A stretch of 64,000 nucleotides of DNA from positions 16,962,058 through 17,026,057 of the forward strand of contig CM049310.1 in the NCBI GenBank assembly GCA_026874595.1, given 5' to 3'. Position 1 is the stretch's first letter; each line of letters starts with the position of its first letter. This document shows, piece after piece, positions 33,531-45,616 of this stretch. The position numbers were made by a program, and so were the translations under genes. The notes under the pieces are model-generated. The model was given only the letters and a program-made list of their open reading frames with translations. It was not told where the DNA came from and ran no database searches. This DNA comes from Sipunculus nudus. Taxonomy: Eukaryota > Annelida > Sipuncula > Golfingiida > Sipunculidae.

Positions 33531-34860
33531 ATGCTCCCCGTACGGTAGAGCACTTTTCCTATCATTTTATTCAAGAGTGAATAGAAGGGGACGCAGGCAA
33601 AGAACGTAAGTATTACCGAAACTACCCCCCCCCCTCATTACACCGTTGAACCCTAAATGGGAGGGTGTAACCCCTGACCATACCACCTACTCGGTGCTAG
33701 GCGGCTTCCCTCAATGAACGTCCACTTAACAACCCTTCATCCGCGCCCCTTAATATCTGAAGTTCAGTCTGCCGTCACGACATGGCAGAAGCCCTATTAG
33801 CACTAAATGCCGCTGAGAGTCTCGATATTACGACAAGGATTTTTCCGTCAATAGGAAATGCACCCACCAGACGACCATTACATGTCTGGCTTGGCTGACC
33901 TTCAGAATAAACGATCAACCGAAAATCTTAGCTAACTTACAGTTAATGAGTCTCGCCTCGTATCAGCTTCAGTCTTATTAGCAGCATTACTTGATAGCTA
34001 TCTGATAACAAATGGTGAGGGAAATCTTTAACGTATCACTGTTTTCTCTACATCAGCAGCTATATATTAGTATACCTCTGCTAAACTCTCGGGCATTTTA
34101 TATATCCCTTACTTGTTATGTTTGTTAGCACTAACGCAAACGTTATGAAAGATTTTGTTGTTAGGTTGAATAGTACTATCGACTAATTAATAAATAAAAA
34201 AACACACGATATAAAAACAGGAGAGTTCTGGGGTTTTAAGGGACATAATCTGGTGCAATTTTTTTTTCACACTATCAGTTCATATTTGTTTTATATAAAA
34301 GTTTTAAAGGCAAAACTTTCGCACCACACGGTCTCAGTACATTCCATTGAGCTGTTCAACACCTTGTTATGGTTCTGCGTTTGAGTATACAGTCTAGCTG
34401 TGTCTGTTTACAATAACAAGGCGCATGACCAGAGGTGCGATTTTGCGCATGCGCGACAGATCTCAAATGAAGAGTAGTCCAAACTAGTTCATACATGGAC
34501 CATGCCCTCTGATATATCTCTGTTGGATGGCCATTACGGTCCAATGCCCGAATGAAAGTGCATTGTAGAAGCTGTCGTAACAGAAATGGAACTATATGTC
34601 CTAGGGCCTCAGCTGAAATGACACGGGTAGCAAATTCTGAGCCCTCGTATCGGGTCCCAGAGCACCGCAACCAATGTTTAAGCCAGCGTGAACATGTATT
34701 ACGATTTTTGGGCCAAGTTAGCTAGGGCAACTCGTGATTGACAAGTGTTGATGGAGTCCCATGCGCTGTGAATGTTGGTGCCTGTGATCGCGCCCGGTCC
34801 CCATTATTTAACACGCATATACAGGGGTAAGTCAACGGTTTCACGGCAGTATGTTAATAG
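33531..34860. other. No confirmed gene
   Basis: Moderately GC-rich in parts. Poly(C) at about 33625. Apart from the unrecognised frame at 34356-34670 nothing stands out. Confidence 0.4.
34356..34670 (-). other. Unrecognised 104-codon open frame
   Basis: An ATG-initiated frame with mixed, protein-like composition (EFATRVISAEALGHIVPFLL, then YQRAWSMYELVWTTLHLRSV), set in sequence slightly richer in GC than its surroundings. I do not recognise a family. It could be a decayed transposon or gene fragment, or chance. A perfect NRF1-type palindrome GCGCATGCGC (34445-34454) lies within it, so the sequence may be regulatory instead. No splice layout or polyadenylation signal was assigned. Confidence 0.15.
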
Positions 34861-35634
34861 TGTTACGGAACCTAATAACAACAGATAAAAGTAATCGTGA
34901 TCAGCATCAATTTTGTCACGAAGATAAAAAAAATATCAATTTCTGTAGTCTAGGATAATGAATAAAGAAGTAAGTGATTTTTTGTCAACAAATAATTATA
35001 ATTTATTTTTAGTACAGTCCTAACATTACAATACACAAAATCAATACAATTACACCAATTACACAGTATAACAATAAAATGTACAATACCAGAGTGTACA
35101 CAGTATAACAATAAAATGTACAATACCAGAGTGTCCGGATCCTAGGCTTTGGTTTCTGGATATCACCACTGTCACAGCTCAACAAGAGTCCTTTAACACC
35201 AATAATCCACGTAAATAGTAATATTCAAAAGGCAAACTGGAGACAGTCCGTATTAAATCTGTATCAAGTCCGTTAAATATCTGAAATCACTGCAATTATC
35301 GGTAAGGTCCCAAAACTGACGAGAAAGTAACACTCTTAGTGCTCGCTGGTATTTTCCTTTCTGCCGGCTCTAAACACAGCCCTTAATTTATAGCTGCTCC
35401 ACCGAAAATCCTAGAAATGGAAGATTCCAAAAAAACAATAAATACGCACATGAACAGACCTGAAACATCTTGAACAAATAACGCTGTGTCTCTACGCTTG
35501 AGACCCCACATGCGAGCCAGCGCCCAACAAGCGAGGTTCCCATGCCTGCGCTACACGAATCAGAATGTCGACAGACACATGTAACATGTGCGCACACACA
35601 CACACACACACACAAAAGATAACTGTAACAATAG
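34857..35634 (-). mobile_element. Solo LTR, copy 3 (770 bp)
   Basis: The LTR runs 34861-35630 in reverse orientation. On the plus strand it starts TGTTACGGAACC and ends AACTGTAACA. Perfect 4-bp duplications ATAG flank it (34857-34860 and 35631-35634). A 37-bp segment beginning ACACAGTATAACAATAAAAT is duplicated in tandem at 35061-35097 and 35098-35134. The far end holds a (CA)n tract at 35591-35614 and has diverged from the GTGACACGGGCG region of copies 2, 4 and 5. The block TTAATTTATAGC...AACACAGCCC, related to the TATA region of the other copies, is still visible. No internal retrotransposon sequence adjoins it. Confidence 0.85.
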
Positions 35635-36029
35635 GTATAAAAATATTTCAAAGGGAAGCCGCTATTTCCCATGTTCATTTTATACTTTATAGGTAAACAT
35701 TTCCTTTAACATAAAATCATCGGAGAAATAAGGAATATTACGGTATTTAAAATCTAAAAAGAATTTAAAGTGATAGATCTACAAAAAAATCCTTTGTTAG
35801 TGGAACTGTCTTTTGAATGAGGATAAAGTTGACCGTGAGACTTCTCGATTTCAGGTTTTAAACACATGACCGGCGCTAAAAATAAACCCAGAAGGTTATG
35901 AACTGTCGTTAAAATTTAAGGGCGAATAAGAGGTTCTATCGTGGTAATTATATATATTATATATTATATATTATAAATATTACATTATATATTATCTTCA
36001 TCTATCGCGGCAAATCGCTGCAAATCACT
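35635..36029. other. No recognised gene; AT-rich
   Basis: AT-rich, ending in a TATATTA tract at about 35945-35995, which may be part of the hAT-type element copy to the right. Confidence 0.4.
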
Positions 36030-36275
36030 GCGTCCTGCCTGGTGGCGAAATGATTAGGGCGCTAGACTTGTAACAAGGTTGTGGGTTAGCGTCCCGACCA
36101 AACACGCCTTTCCAAAAAAAGTCTATTGCCCCTTGGATAAAACTGTTACTGGCCGTCTGCGCCAGGCGATCGTTGAACGAAACCCCTCTTGTTCCTTTAA
36201 CGTCTGCTTGCGTTGTATGTTCCCCTGAGGGGTAATATCGAAGTATCAAGAGAAGTATCAAAAGAAGTTTCAACT
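36030..36275 (+). mobile_element. tRNA-derived SINE, family C
   Basis: The head resembles a tRNA: GCCTGGTGGCGAAATGATTA at 36037 (box A region) and GTGGGTTAGCGTCCCGACCA at 36081 (degenerate box B, TTAGC for TTCGA). The body includes GGCCGTCTGCGCCAGGCGAT and CCCCTGAGGGGTAATATCGA, and a simple AGTATCAAGAGAAGTATCAA repeat leads into a T run. It differs from families A, B and D. It lies next to, or inside, the third hAT-type copy. Confidence 0.6.
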
Positions 36276-36284
36276 ATTTTTTTA

Positions 36285-36570
36285 ATTATATAAGGTTTTA
36301 AAAACATAAGATGTTATGTTTCAAGTATATGTTAATTCTAGACCAAGTTTAGATATAAATTATTTCATATATAATATTTCCTAGTAATCTCAGAAATGGA
36401 ACCCCTAAGTCTATGATTCTAATTATTATTATAATTAATTTCAATATATGAATATTATTTTCTGAATGATTGGGGGGGGGGGGGGGTTGATTACAATAAC
36501 ACCCCTTGCTAAAACGTGGATTGGGGAAATATACCTCCTATCCCCCTATATTGACGCCCCTGACCACGAA
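36285..36570 (-). mobile_element. hAT-type element, copy 3, partial
   Basis: Read on the minus strand it starts CAGGGGCGTCAATATAGGGG (36562-36543), identical to the left end of the element at 1051. It continues with a poly(G) tract and the same AT-rich arm (ATTTCTGAGATTACTAGG, CTAGAATTAACATATACTTG). The base pairs outside its end are ACCACGAA (36563-36570). The opposite terminus was not found; it may lie beyond the SINE at 36030-36275 or be deleted. A poly(G) run is at 36473-36488. Confidence 0.7.
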
Positions 36571-37717
36571 TGAACAGGTCAGAAAGACCAGAAAAGCAAA
36601 CACACTGCGCAGAATCGGACTCACGAGAGAATCTGACCCCCACAATGCACCGCGGCTGCTACAAACAAAGACGGTGTAGGTATACATGTAGACCTGAGGA
36701 TAATGTAGTCCGATCATGTGTTCGGGATTAGAATTTTTTTCAGAATAAATTACATAAAATGGGTAACACGGAATAAGTTATATTTTGCAAGGATGCGCAT
36801 GTTAAATTTAAACTTAAGTTGTTTTCTTGAAATGTAACAAACATTTATTTAATAGTTTGATAAATGTGATAAGTAGTCCTGGCCGTTCAACAGTGCCTTA
36901 AAGTTTTGAGTAGAAATAACTTCTGTCGGGAGGATGGAAGGCAAAGTGTAAGATCTGAGTAATACCATGATTAACTCAACCGTTACCATTTGTGTGAAAG
37001 ATATAGACGGTGTAGATTAGAACTATATGTGTTCTTTGTATCTCTGGAGTACATCAAAACTACTAGGAGATGAGGAAGAGCCCATATACGCCGATAATTA
37101 CTTACATGTCTTTTTATACGCACGTGACCTATTAATATGTCGTATTGTTCAACATTAGTTCTTAATTCCCACGAGATAATTTGATAATCAAAGAATTACT
37201 TTATTATCTTTCATCCGAACTTCATGGCCTGGTTAAAGATGGAAATTAATCACCCTTGCATCTTGAAAATTCTAAGGCATCATTATTTACTCCAGATGTA
37301 AGGCTCGTCAAAATACACTAGATCTAGGTTCAATCAAATCTTTTTAAAATCAAGTTATATGCAAAAGACGAATTTTTATGGAACATAAGTTAGAATTCAT
37401 TTAAGGTTTTTTGAAAATATCGACTCCAGTTTAATTAGAATAACTTGTACTGAAATTAAATAAAAACATTTAAAAAATTAAAAAATAAATTAAATTTAAA
37501 TATCCGTCATTAGATTGCGATATATAGCACTTATAATATATACGTCTGCTCATAGAAGAAATAAAGCAGAACTACTTCAGCTGCTCACCATAATAATAAT
37601 AACAATAACAAAAATAATAATAAAAATAGATAAATTGATTGATATATAGTATTTAAATAGCGCCAATTCTCCGATAGTAGAACTCACAGAGCAAATCACA
37701 CACACACATACGCACCT

Positions 37718-37781
<64 letters not shown>

Positions 37782-38479
37782 ATGAAAGAGAAAAAGAAAT
37801 AGACAAGACTGTGCTTTTGCCATGCAGTTTAAAATTTAGTATTTTTAGGATATAAGTCGTAACCTCCTGTGTGACACAGATGACATGCGCATATTCTATG
37901 CCTGATCCTGGTCCACCGAGACAGTGGGATTATATTGGAAACAATGATGGGACCATGACCGAAGAAAATCGAAAGCTGACATGTTCTTTCAGGGATGGCT
38001 CGCAAAAAAATGCTATTACACAGAGTATAGGACCATTATGTTTTTCCAGCTGTGAAATGAAAATAGCACAGTCGAAATGGGCCTAGCATGTAAAGACGTG
38101 AGGTTCTGAATTTTTTACCACGCACGCCCTCGTGCTAATAGTGTCAAAAGTATCAAAGGAGAAAATGTTTTAACCTTAAAAAGCGGACACAAAAACAAAT
38201 ATTAAAAAGTTGTAAGATGTTTACGGCAAAGTGTAATGCTGCCGTCCAGTGGACGAGGAGTTAATAAGCTGCGTTTACTTGTCAGTTTAAAAATATTGAG
38301 CAGTTAGTTCCAAATCTGATACAGCACTGATTATTAAAACAGTTTCCTTCGTCTTGTCCGAGAATTTTATTATTGGACCGGATTAACATAAGTCAGCTGC
38401 ATTTTCCGCTTGTCTGCACATATGATAACCAACCGAATCATGTCCACAGATCTCTGGATCAAGCTGACGCAGGCGCAGT
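36571..38479. other. No recognised gene
   Basis: Mostly AT-rich unique sequence with a (CT)n(TA)n microsatellite at about 37719-37774 and an ATA-rich tract at about 37590-37640. A 71-codon frame at 37871-38086 is not recognised. Confidence 0.45.
37719..37774. repeat. (CT)n(TA)n microsatellite
   Basis: A CT run passing directly into a TA run. Confidence 0.95.
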
Positions 38480-38620
38480 GGGGCGGTTCGGTTATGCAAA
38501 TCAGCTGGATTAAATCAGCGGCAACAATAAAGGCTCATCCTCGGTGAGTCTTTCGTGCGTGTGGGAAATCAAATGGATAACCTTAACGAGGGATTGCAAT
38601 GATTCCCTATTGTCCACCCG
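38480..38620. promoter_or_regulatory. Candidate enhancer: dense transcription-factor-like motifs
   Basis: Within about 120 bp lie a GGGCGG box (38481-38486), a perfect POU octamer ATGCAAAT (38494-38501), an E-box CAGCTG (38502-38507), a K50 homeodomain site GGATTA (38507-38512), a SOX-like AACAATAAAG (38523-38532), a perfect Su(H)/RBPJ site TGTGGGAA (38560-38567), ATTGCAAT (about 38593-38600) and ATTGTCC (about 38609). The octamer, E-box and GGATTA sites abut or overlap. The segment is GC-richer than the flanks and has no open frame or repeat signature. Motif clustering alone can arise by chance. Confidence 0.25.
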
Positions 38621-40284
38621 GAAGTCAATAATTTAACACCCATCACGGCCAACACTGATTAGAGTATGGCAGTGAATAATTAATGCTGTTCTTCATTAAT
38701 GTCTTGTTTCTCTACAGCCAATACACGTTCCCAGTATGACAATATTAGCCTGCACTTAACACGTCGTCACGCACTCCACGCCCCTGTGTGAAAATAAACG
38801 TCGTCCTCGAACTCAGAAAGTATACGTTTCTTCAGAACATAACTCCGATATCCTACTCTTGTCCATTCCTAATTTTCGAGGAAAAGCTTGAATGTGAAAT
38901 CACGTGAAAATGAAACACCAAGGATCAAAGTTTGTAAACAGTTTTAGTCTGCACTCAATACACTACTTATAGGCATTTATATTAGGCTGTTAAACTTGAC
39001 TTGAGTCGTGATACACACGGGGAAATGTATTGAAACGGTCATCTATCCTGTTGCGTTGTTATCCTGGTAAACAAAGAATAATCTTCACATTAGACTACGA
39101 GTGATGAATTAACAAAGAAGATTACTTGAGAACAAACCAAACTGAAAATCCATCTCCATGGTAAAGAGTCATTTCCTGTATCGAGTACAAATCAGCTGCT
39201 GTCAAGTTACCCATGGTTTTAACCATGCGGCCAGAAATTAAACAAAGATGCAGAGGGATTTAACAATCTGTTCAGTTGAAAAGGAATTCTGATGGTAGGT
39301 GTTGTTAGAATGTACGCTAAAAAAGACATCGAAAGACAGCGTACTTTCAGGCCATGAGGCGTTGTAAAAAATTACGAAAAAAATTGCATCCTCACACAGC
39401 CACGATGGAAGATGTAAAGGCAATCTACATTGGCCGTAGATTCTTTAATATTAGAGAGCCAAAATGCATTAATTAATGCCAATATGTCGTTAAGTTAAAC
39501 TGGAAGTGTTTCTGTTTAAAAATGATTACAACTTTCACGGTTTTGTTCGCCCTGTCCAGTACCTGTTAAGACATGCATATAAAACCCCCAGAATATGAAA
39601 TAGAAGACAAGCTGTAGTATGCTTAACGTTTTAACGATCTAGTCTTGTTCCAACATTATTATGTAAATCAAAAAGGAGCTTGATCTGGAAAATGTAATCA
39701 TGATTCATGCTGATTCTTCTTAACAAGTATTACAGAGTGTTGTCTTTTTTTTCCAAAACAAATATGTCCAAAACACATGTTTTCGTATGTAACAGGCTAA
39801 AATACATATGTGCTGTAGTTTGATGATGCCTACCTGTGTCAGCGTTACATCAAAAGACCAGCAGCTCAAAATAAATCGGCACTCTGACCTCAGCCGTTGA
39901 TTTATAAAATTCATTGGAACACAAATTCTTCAGAAAGATGTCATATGATACACAGTGTTGATAATGTACACCCAGGGACTCACCTTGAGGAGGGACAGGG
40001 CAATGATACTGTCTAGCCGGCTGGTATTTCCGGAAATTTAATCTACCGTATAAACTGGTCTAAACAGTATCCCAGAGGTTTTCAGGATATCTCCAGATGT
40101 TTCACTCCAATTTGTTCAAGCTGTTTCCAGCAATAACAACCTGATAGGCCTGACATTTTGCAAACTTTTAAAAATGTCAAGCAATTATTTTTTTTCTTGT
40201 TTTCGGACTGCTCGGATATTTTTATTTGACTGAAAGTCACCTGAGCCAATACCAATACCCTTTGTCCGGCGTCCGCCTGTCCGT
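38621..40284. other. No recognised gene
   Basis: Unique sequence with short, unrecognised frames only. Confidence 0.5.
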
Positions 40285-42215
40285 TAATCAGGCTCAAATC
40301 GTTACCGCTGGCCCTGGAATCTTCTTACCTGACATCTAGAGAGGTCCATAAAAAATCTACTTGGAAACCTGAAAGTAGGTCTCTGTTAAAATATTCTTTG
40401 AGCTATGGGGCTCCGAAATACCCCCCAGAATAATTGAAAATTTGATACAAAAGCTCAAGTATCTGAACAACTAATGCATTGATCACCATGGTTCTTTGCA
40501 TGGCTATTGATCATGGAGTTTTTCATCAGTTTCTGCAGACTGAAGCACCACCTGTATTTTTTCGATTTTTTACCATATTTTCTGTTTTTGAGAACTTTTA
40601 AGATGTGATCATATGTTGACAGTGCACAAATCGTGACCATTGGACCTATATCTTTCAACTTGAATCCTGGAAGGTCCATGAAAAGTCTCCAAGGAAACCA
40701 AAATTAGGTCTCTGTTAATATCATCTTTGAGCTATGGGGCTCCGAAGTACCCCCCCCCGCCCCCAGGAATAATGGAAAATTTGATACAATCGCCCAAGTA
40801 TCTGAACAACAAATGCATTGATCACAAGGATTTATTGCATGGATATTAATTATGTAGTGTTGCATCAGTTTCTGCAGATTTGTGGCGCCACCTGTATTTT
40901 GATCATTTTTTTTAACGATTTTTTCCCTCTATTTTTGAGACCTTAAAGATGAGGTCATCTGTTAACAGGCCACATATCGTAATGACTGAACTTCGAATCC
41001 TTCAATTTGACATCAATGGAGGTCCATGAAAAGTCTCCAAAGAAAACTGAAATTAGGTCGGTATTGCCCATATCCTCAAAGCTATGGACCTCAGAATTAG
41101 GGGCCAAAAAAAATAAGAATTTGATACAAAAGCTCAGTTATCTGAACATGTAATACATTGATCACCTTCATTCTTTGCATGCAACTTCATTATGGGGTGT
41201 TTCTTCATTTTCTGCAGACTTGCAGAACCACCTGGATTTTTAAAATTTGTAAGAATTTTTTTTCTATACTTTTGTAAACTTAAAAGATGCAGTCGTCTGT
41301 TTACAGGGCACAAATCATAACCATTGTTCCTAGAATCTACTAACTCGACATCCAGGGAGGTTCATAAAAAGTATTTTTGGAAATCTGAAATTAGGTTGCT
41401 ATGACCCATAAACTTAAAGCTATGGGGCTCAGAATTAGCGGCCAAAAAAATAAGAATTTAATACAAAAGCTCAACTATGTGAACAACTAATGCATTGATC
41501 ACCTTCATTCTTTGCATGCAAATTGATCATGGGGTGTTTGATCATTTTTTGCAGACTTGTAGCACCACATGTATTTTTTTTAATTTGTAAGGATTTTTGT
41601 TATACTTCTGAAACCTTTAAAGATGCAGTCGTCTTTTAAAAAAGCACACATCATAACCATTGTTCCTAGAATCTTCAAACTGGAAATCCAGGGGGGTCCA
41701 TAAAAAGTCTTTTTTTAAATCTGAAATTAGGTTGCTATTACCAATATCCTTAAAGCTATGGGGCTCAGAATTAGCGGCCAAAAAATTAAGAATTTAATAC
41801 AAAAGCTCAACTATGTGAACAACTAATGTATTGATCACCTTCATTCTTTGCATGCAACTTGATCATGGGGTGTTTCTTCATTTTCTGCAGACTTGCAGAA
41901 CCACCTGGATTTTTAAAATTTGTAAGAATTTTTTTTCTATACTTTTGAAAACTTAAAAGATGCAGTCGTCTGTTAAAAAGGCACAAATCATAACCATTGT
42001 TCCTGGAATCTTCTAACTTGACATCCAGGGGGGGTCCATAGAAAGGCTTCTTGGGAACCTGAAATTAGGTCTCTGTTACCAAAATTCTCCAAGTTATGGG
42101 GTTTATAATCACTCCCAAGAATAATCGAAAATTTGATACCAAAGCATGGCACAAATCATAACCACTGAATCTAAAAAAAAGCTGATTTTAGGTCCCTGTG
42201 ATCCATATTCTCTGT
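40285..42215. repeat. Tandem satellite, units of about 330-348 bp, about 5.5 copies
   Basis: The marker GGTCCATAAAAAGTCT and its variants start at 40343, 40673, 41021, 41359, 41695 and 42033, giving spacings of 330, 348, 338, 336 and 338. Each unit also has CTATGGGGCTC near the start of the middle part, GAAAATTTGATACAAAAGCT, ATGCATTGATCACC, TTTCTGCAGACTTG and CACAAATCATAACCATTGTT. The third and fifth units are nearly identical over TTCTTCATTTTCTGCAGACT and the following 70 bases (41204 versus 41873), whereas the fourth differs, pointing to duplication of a two-unit block. No frame stays open through the array. The final unit is partly deleted. Confidence 0.93.
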
Positions 42216-44107
42216 ATTACATTCCATGTTTGACCACCCCAGAAAAAGTGCAAAATACACACAAGTTGCCAGATTCCTCAGGAAAGGCTGGATGGATTGT
42301 TATCAAATTTGGTGTGCTTATAGGTCGACTCTTGAATAACTTAATATACTGAGCTTATAGGCTTGATCTGTGATTATCATTATACATTATCTTAATCAGT
42401 TGTCTGTGCAAGGACATATTGTCAACATGTCAGTCGGCTGAGCGTCATGACCCATGAGTCCCTAGTTATTTTGGTCACGATCTACCCACTCTAACCGTGG
42501 CTCTATAACAACTCAGAACTCAGAAGAAAGACCCCACAATGTCAAATGCAACTATGGTGCCACATTGCCACCGATGAACCTTGACTGATAACGGTTCATT
42601 CACGAATGAGCTACAACAAGCCACGACAATCTACGATCAGGCCACAGCTACCTTCGATCAAGGCACGGCCACTTACGATCAAGGCACGGCCACCTACGAT
42701 CAAACCACGTCTCCGTACGATCAAGGCACGACCACCTCCGGTTAACCCCGATTACGATATACCTACAACGGCGGCCCTCATGATGGTCCCAGTCGCGCAT
42801 TCCTCGATTTGCGCCCCGGCCTGTCCCACCAAGGGACGCCCATCAGATTTTTCAATAATTTTGAAATGCTAATATTTCTGTTCAGTATGTGACAGCGACA
42901 GAACATTCTGAGCTCTCCGGTAACAGAGAATAAAATATTTGATTCCTCATGAAGTGACAGTGCAAGTTGGCGCCTTTCAGCTGACGATGTAATTGATCAA
43001 TTTTATGATACCAGTTTTTACCACCAGACAATCAAAATCTGTGAATAGATGTCCTTGACCCTGTCACTTCAGTCAGCATGAGACTGTTTTCCAATTTTTA
43101 AAATAACTTTTTCACTCAGTTTGTTTACAAGTTATGGTGCTTGTTCTGTTAAACAAATGGCGGAGTACCTGATGTAGTCAAAGACAGGTTACTTTGTTTT
43201 AATACATGCACTTTGTACATAACTATCGCCAAAAACTGATGGGCTGGGCACCATGTAGTGGGACACGGTACCTCTCGGCTACGACCGACCACCATTAAAA
43301 AATCATTGCTATTTCATGGTCCAAATTCTGAGGGTGTGACAGAAGATGAAAATGTGCGAAAATAATAATTTATCACACAGGTAGGAGGTTTATAGTCTGA
43401 TATTAGTGACTTCAATCTAATAACATTTTTTGCGGCATGTAAGAGTGTATCGAGATGTCAGAGTGGCAGGCCTTCCTAGGTCGAGAACTTCAATAAAATT
43501 CCAAATAAGTTCGTCTTGTTACAAAGCGATCAACAAGTGTATTGTCTCTCACGGGTTATGTGAACGACAGCCAAGTCGTCCAAGGGAACTTATATGAAAA
43601 TACTTACCATACCCATAGAGTTTATACATTGGGTTGAAAATTAATATTGTTTTTCATTTTGTTTTAATTCTTCATATGTATAGTTAAGTATTAGGATTTC
43701 AACCTTTCTTTGCAATATTTTTACAATAGAGTTCATCACTATACAGTACTGCAGTTGTTCATATGACTTGGATCACAAGTTAGACCTTATCAGTCCAATA
43801 GAGATGAGTACTGAGCTAGTCGACTAAATTCATTTGGTCCCCTCTTATTAGTTACCGAGGAGCCACGTTAAAGCGAAACAAGTTAAGTCTCATGTCTTTT
43901 CGATAAAAATCAAGAATTTGAAGAAAATTATATATTTCTCCCGTCTGGAGAGGGTAAGGATATAGCGGTAATCATATATGATATAACCCGAATCCAGACT
44001 CTAACAGGAAATAAGTCTGGCCCTTTCCAAAATGAAAGCGGATTGATTCATATTTGCAACCGTATTATACCATCAGCACCCATGCTTCATTAGTGCAAGT
44101 TTTAGCG
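42216..44107. other. Mostly unique; one short coding-phase repeat
   Basis: Contains the 21-bp repeat at 42620-42735. Otherwise no recognised gene. Confidence 0.5.
42620..42735 (+). repeat. 21-bp tandem repeat (TACGATCAAGGCACGGCCACC type), 5-6 copies
   Basis: The unit of 21 bases, a multiple of three, keeps frame. One frame reads IYDQATATFDQGTATYDQGT with a period of seven residues and ends GTTTSG-stop. It is open from a stop at about 42575 but has no ATG. Another frame (42606-42872) starts with ATG and reads as Ile-Lys-Ala-Arg-Pro-type repeats. It is either a short minisatellite or a relic or exon of a Thr/Tyr/Asp-rich repeat protein. I cannot tell which. Confidence 0.55.
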
Positions 44108-44547
44108 CTAAGGATAAGGGGCGGCAATACAAATGTGTGTGTGTGGAGGGGGATGGTCAAGGTAATCACCCCCCTCATCCCCTCCCTGATATTCAGAGGA
44201 TAATATTTATATATTGGAAATGAAATAAATAAATAATTAGAAAAACATACTTTATTTCCATTTCTGAGTTCAATATCAAATATTATATGTATAAACCCTA
44301 ATTTTGAATTAAAATATACTAAAAAAATTATCTTAATTTTTAAAACCTTATACTTAGTTTTAATATATTTGAAATGTGTCACAGATAATAAAAGGTGAGT
44401 ATATATACACATATACAGATATATAAATATATATACATATACATATGTATATATATACATATATATATGTGTGTGTTTGTTTGTGTGTATTTGTTTGAGT
44501 TGCCAGTTATCCCTCCCAACCCTTAGAAGACAAACACCGCTAAGGAT
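44108..44547 (+). mobile_element. hAT-type element, copy 2, complete at 424 bp
   Basis: The element spans 44116-44539, flanked by the perfect 8-bp duplication CTAAGGAT (44108-44115 and 44540-44547). The left arm (AAGGGGCGGCAATAC, then GGGGGATGGTCAAGGTAATC and a C-rich run) matches the element at 1051. The right end, inverted, reads CGGTGTTTGTCTTCTAAGGG, a decayed form of CAGTGGCGTCAATTTTTCTT with GGGTGGG. The middle is a TA/GT microsatellite at about 44399-44490, which is where the larger copy carries its LINE. A 131-codon minus frame over it is a by-product of the AT-rich arm. Confidence 0.75.
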
Positions 44548-45616
44548 TCGCTATAATTAAAATGTACTTTGGCCACGAATCTATGTTCTTTAGAATTATA
44601 TTAAGTTGGGCACTCCGCATAAGAAAATAATATGTAAATGAAGCTACCAGTAACGTGTTAAACCGGCTCAGTACGTCAGCAATTTCCGTGCTGTAGGCGA
44701 GCACGGTAAGGAAGTAGGTTGGATTATAACGTGGGTTTTTGTGATTACTTTGTTAGGGGTACTTGCGGAGGGACGAATGCACGATGAGGCGATACTTTGA
44801 TAAATAGCCGTTATCTATTGAACACGCTAGTAGCGCGACTTCAAAGCATACGGTGATAGATGAGAATAGAAATTGTTCGTGCCCTGTATGACACGCGGAA
44901 CTTTTATATTTTTCATTGCTGAATGTTTAAAAGATTCAACTAAACCTCGTTCAGGGCCGGCAACTACGGGCTTTATACTGGGAACATCCTGCCATACACA
45001 CGCAAGACTTCAGTCTTTCATTTCTTATGTTAACATTTACCATGAGATTTGAAACATGGAAGCATGTACTAAGAAAGACTCATATGTTAGGAAATACCAA
45101 TTTGCTAGATGTCAAATTTGTAAAAAGAGCTTTGAAGCTAAGCTTCTTAACACTGTTTGACAAATCAGCTTAAATGCGTGACATTTCTAGTGTGTCAATA
45201 ATGTAAAAGAATTAAAGGGGATTTGTGAAAGGTTTGCAGGCGAAGAAGTAAAAATAGTTTCCTAAAAAAAACGGGATTTTCATTGCAAATTGTCCTTATT
45301 TATAACACAGACAGTTGAATCTTATTGTATGTTTTATGTATTTGACTTCACTCCTTTTCAAATAGTATCCATCAGGCTGCTTAGCTATTTTGTTATATGA
45401 ATGTAGTCATAGAGTAAGACAAATTATTTGTACGCACTATAGGATATACCCAAACAGTTAAAAACCATTAATAGCATTACTCTTCCGCTGTCTAATTTAT
45501 ACATGCCTATATCACTCAACAAAGCTGGAAAGGCAGCCTTAGACCTTGAACCTTTTACTTCCGGGTTTGATTTAGATTTGTTTTCTTTGTAAAACCTTAT
45601 TTAAAATCAAAGATAA
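44548..45616. other. No recognised gene
   Basis: Unique sequence; nothing recognised. Confidence 0.5.

Noticed and set aside
40285-42215. Satellite as a tandem hammerhead retrozyme
   Set aside because: A CTGATGA-type core (minus strand) appears in only one unit and is not followed by a stem plus GAAA; no conserved ribozyme layout was found.
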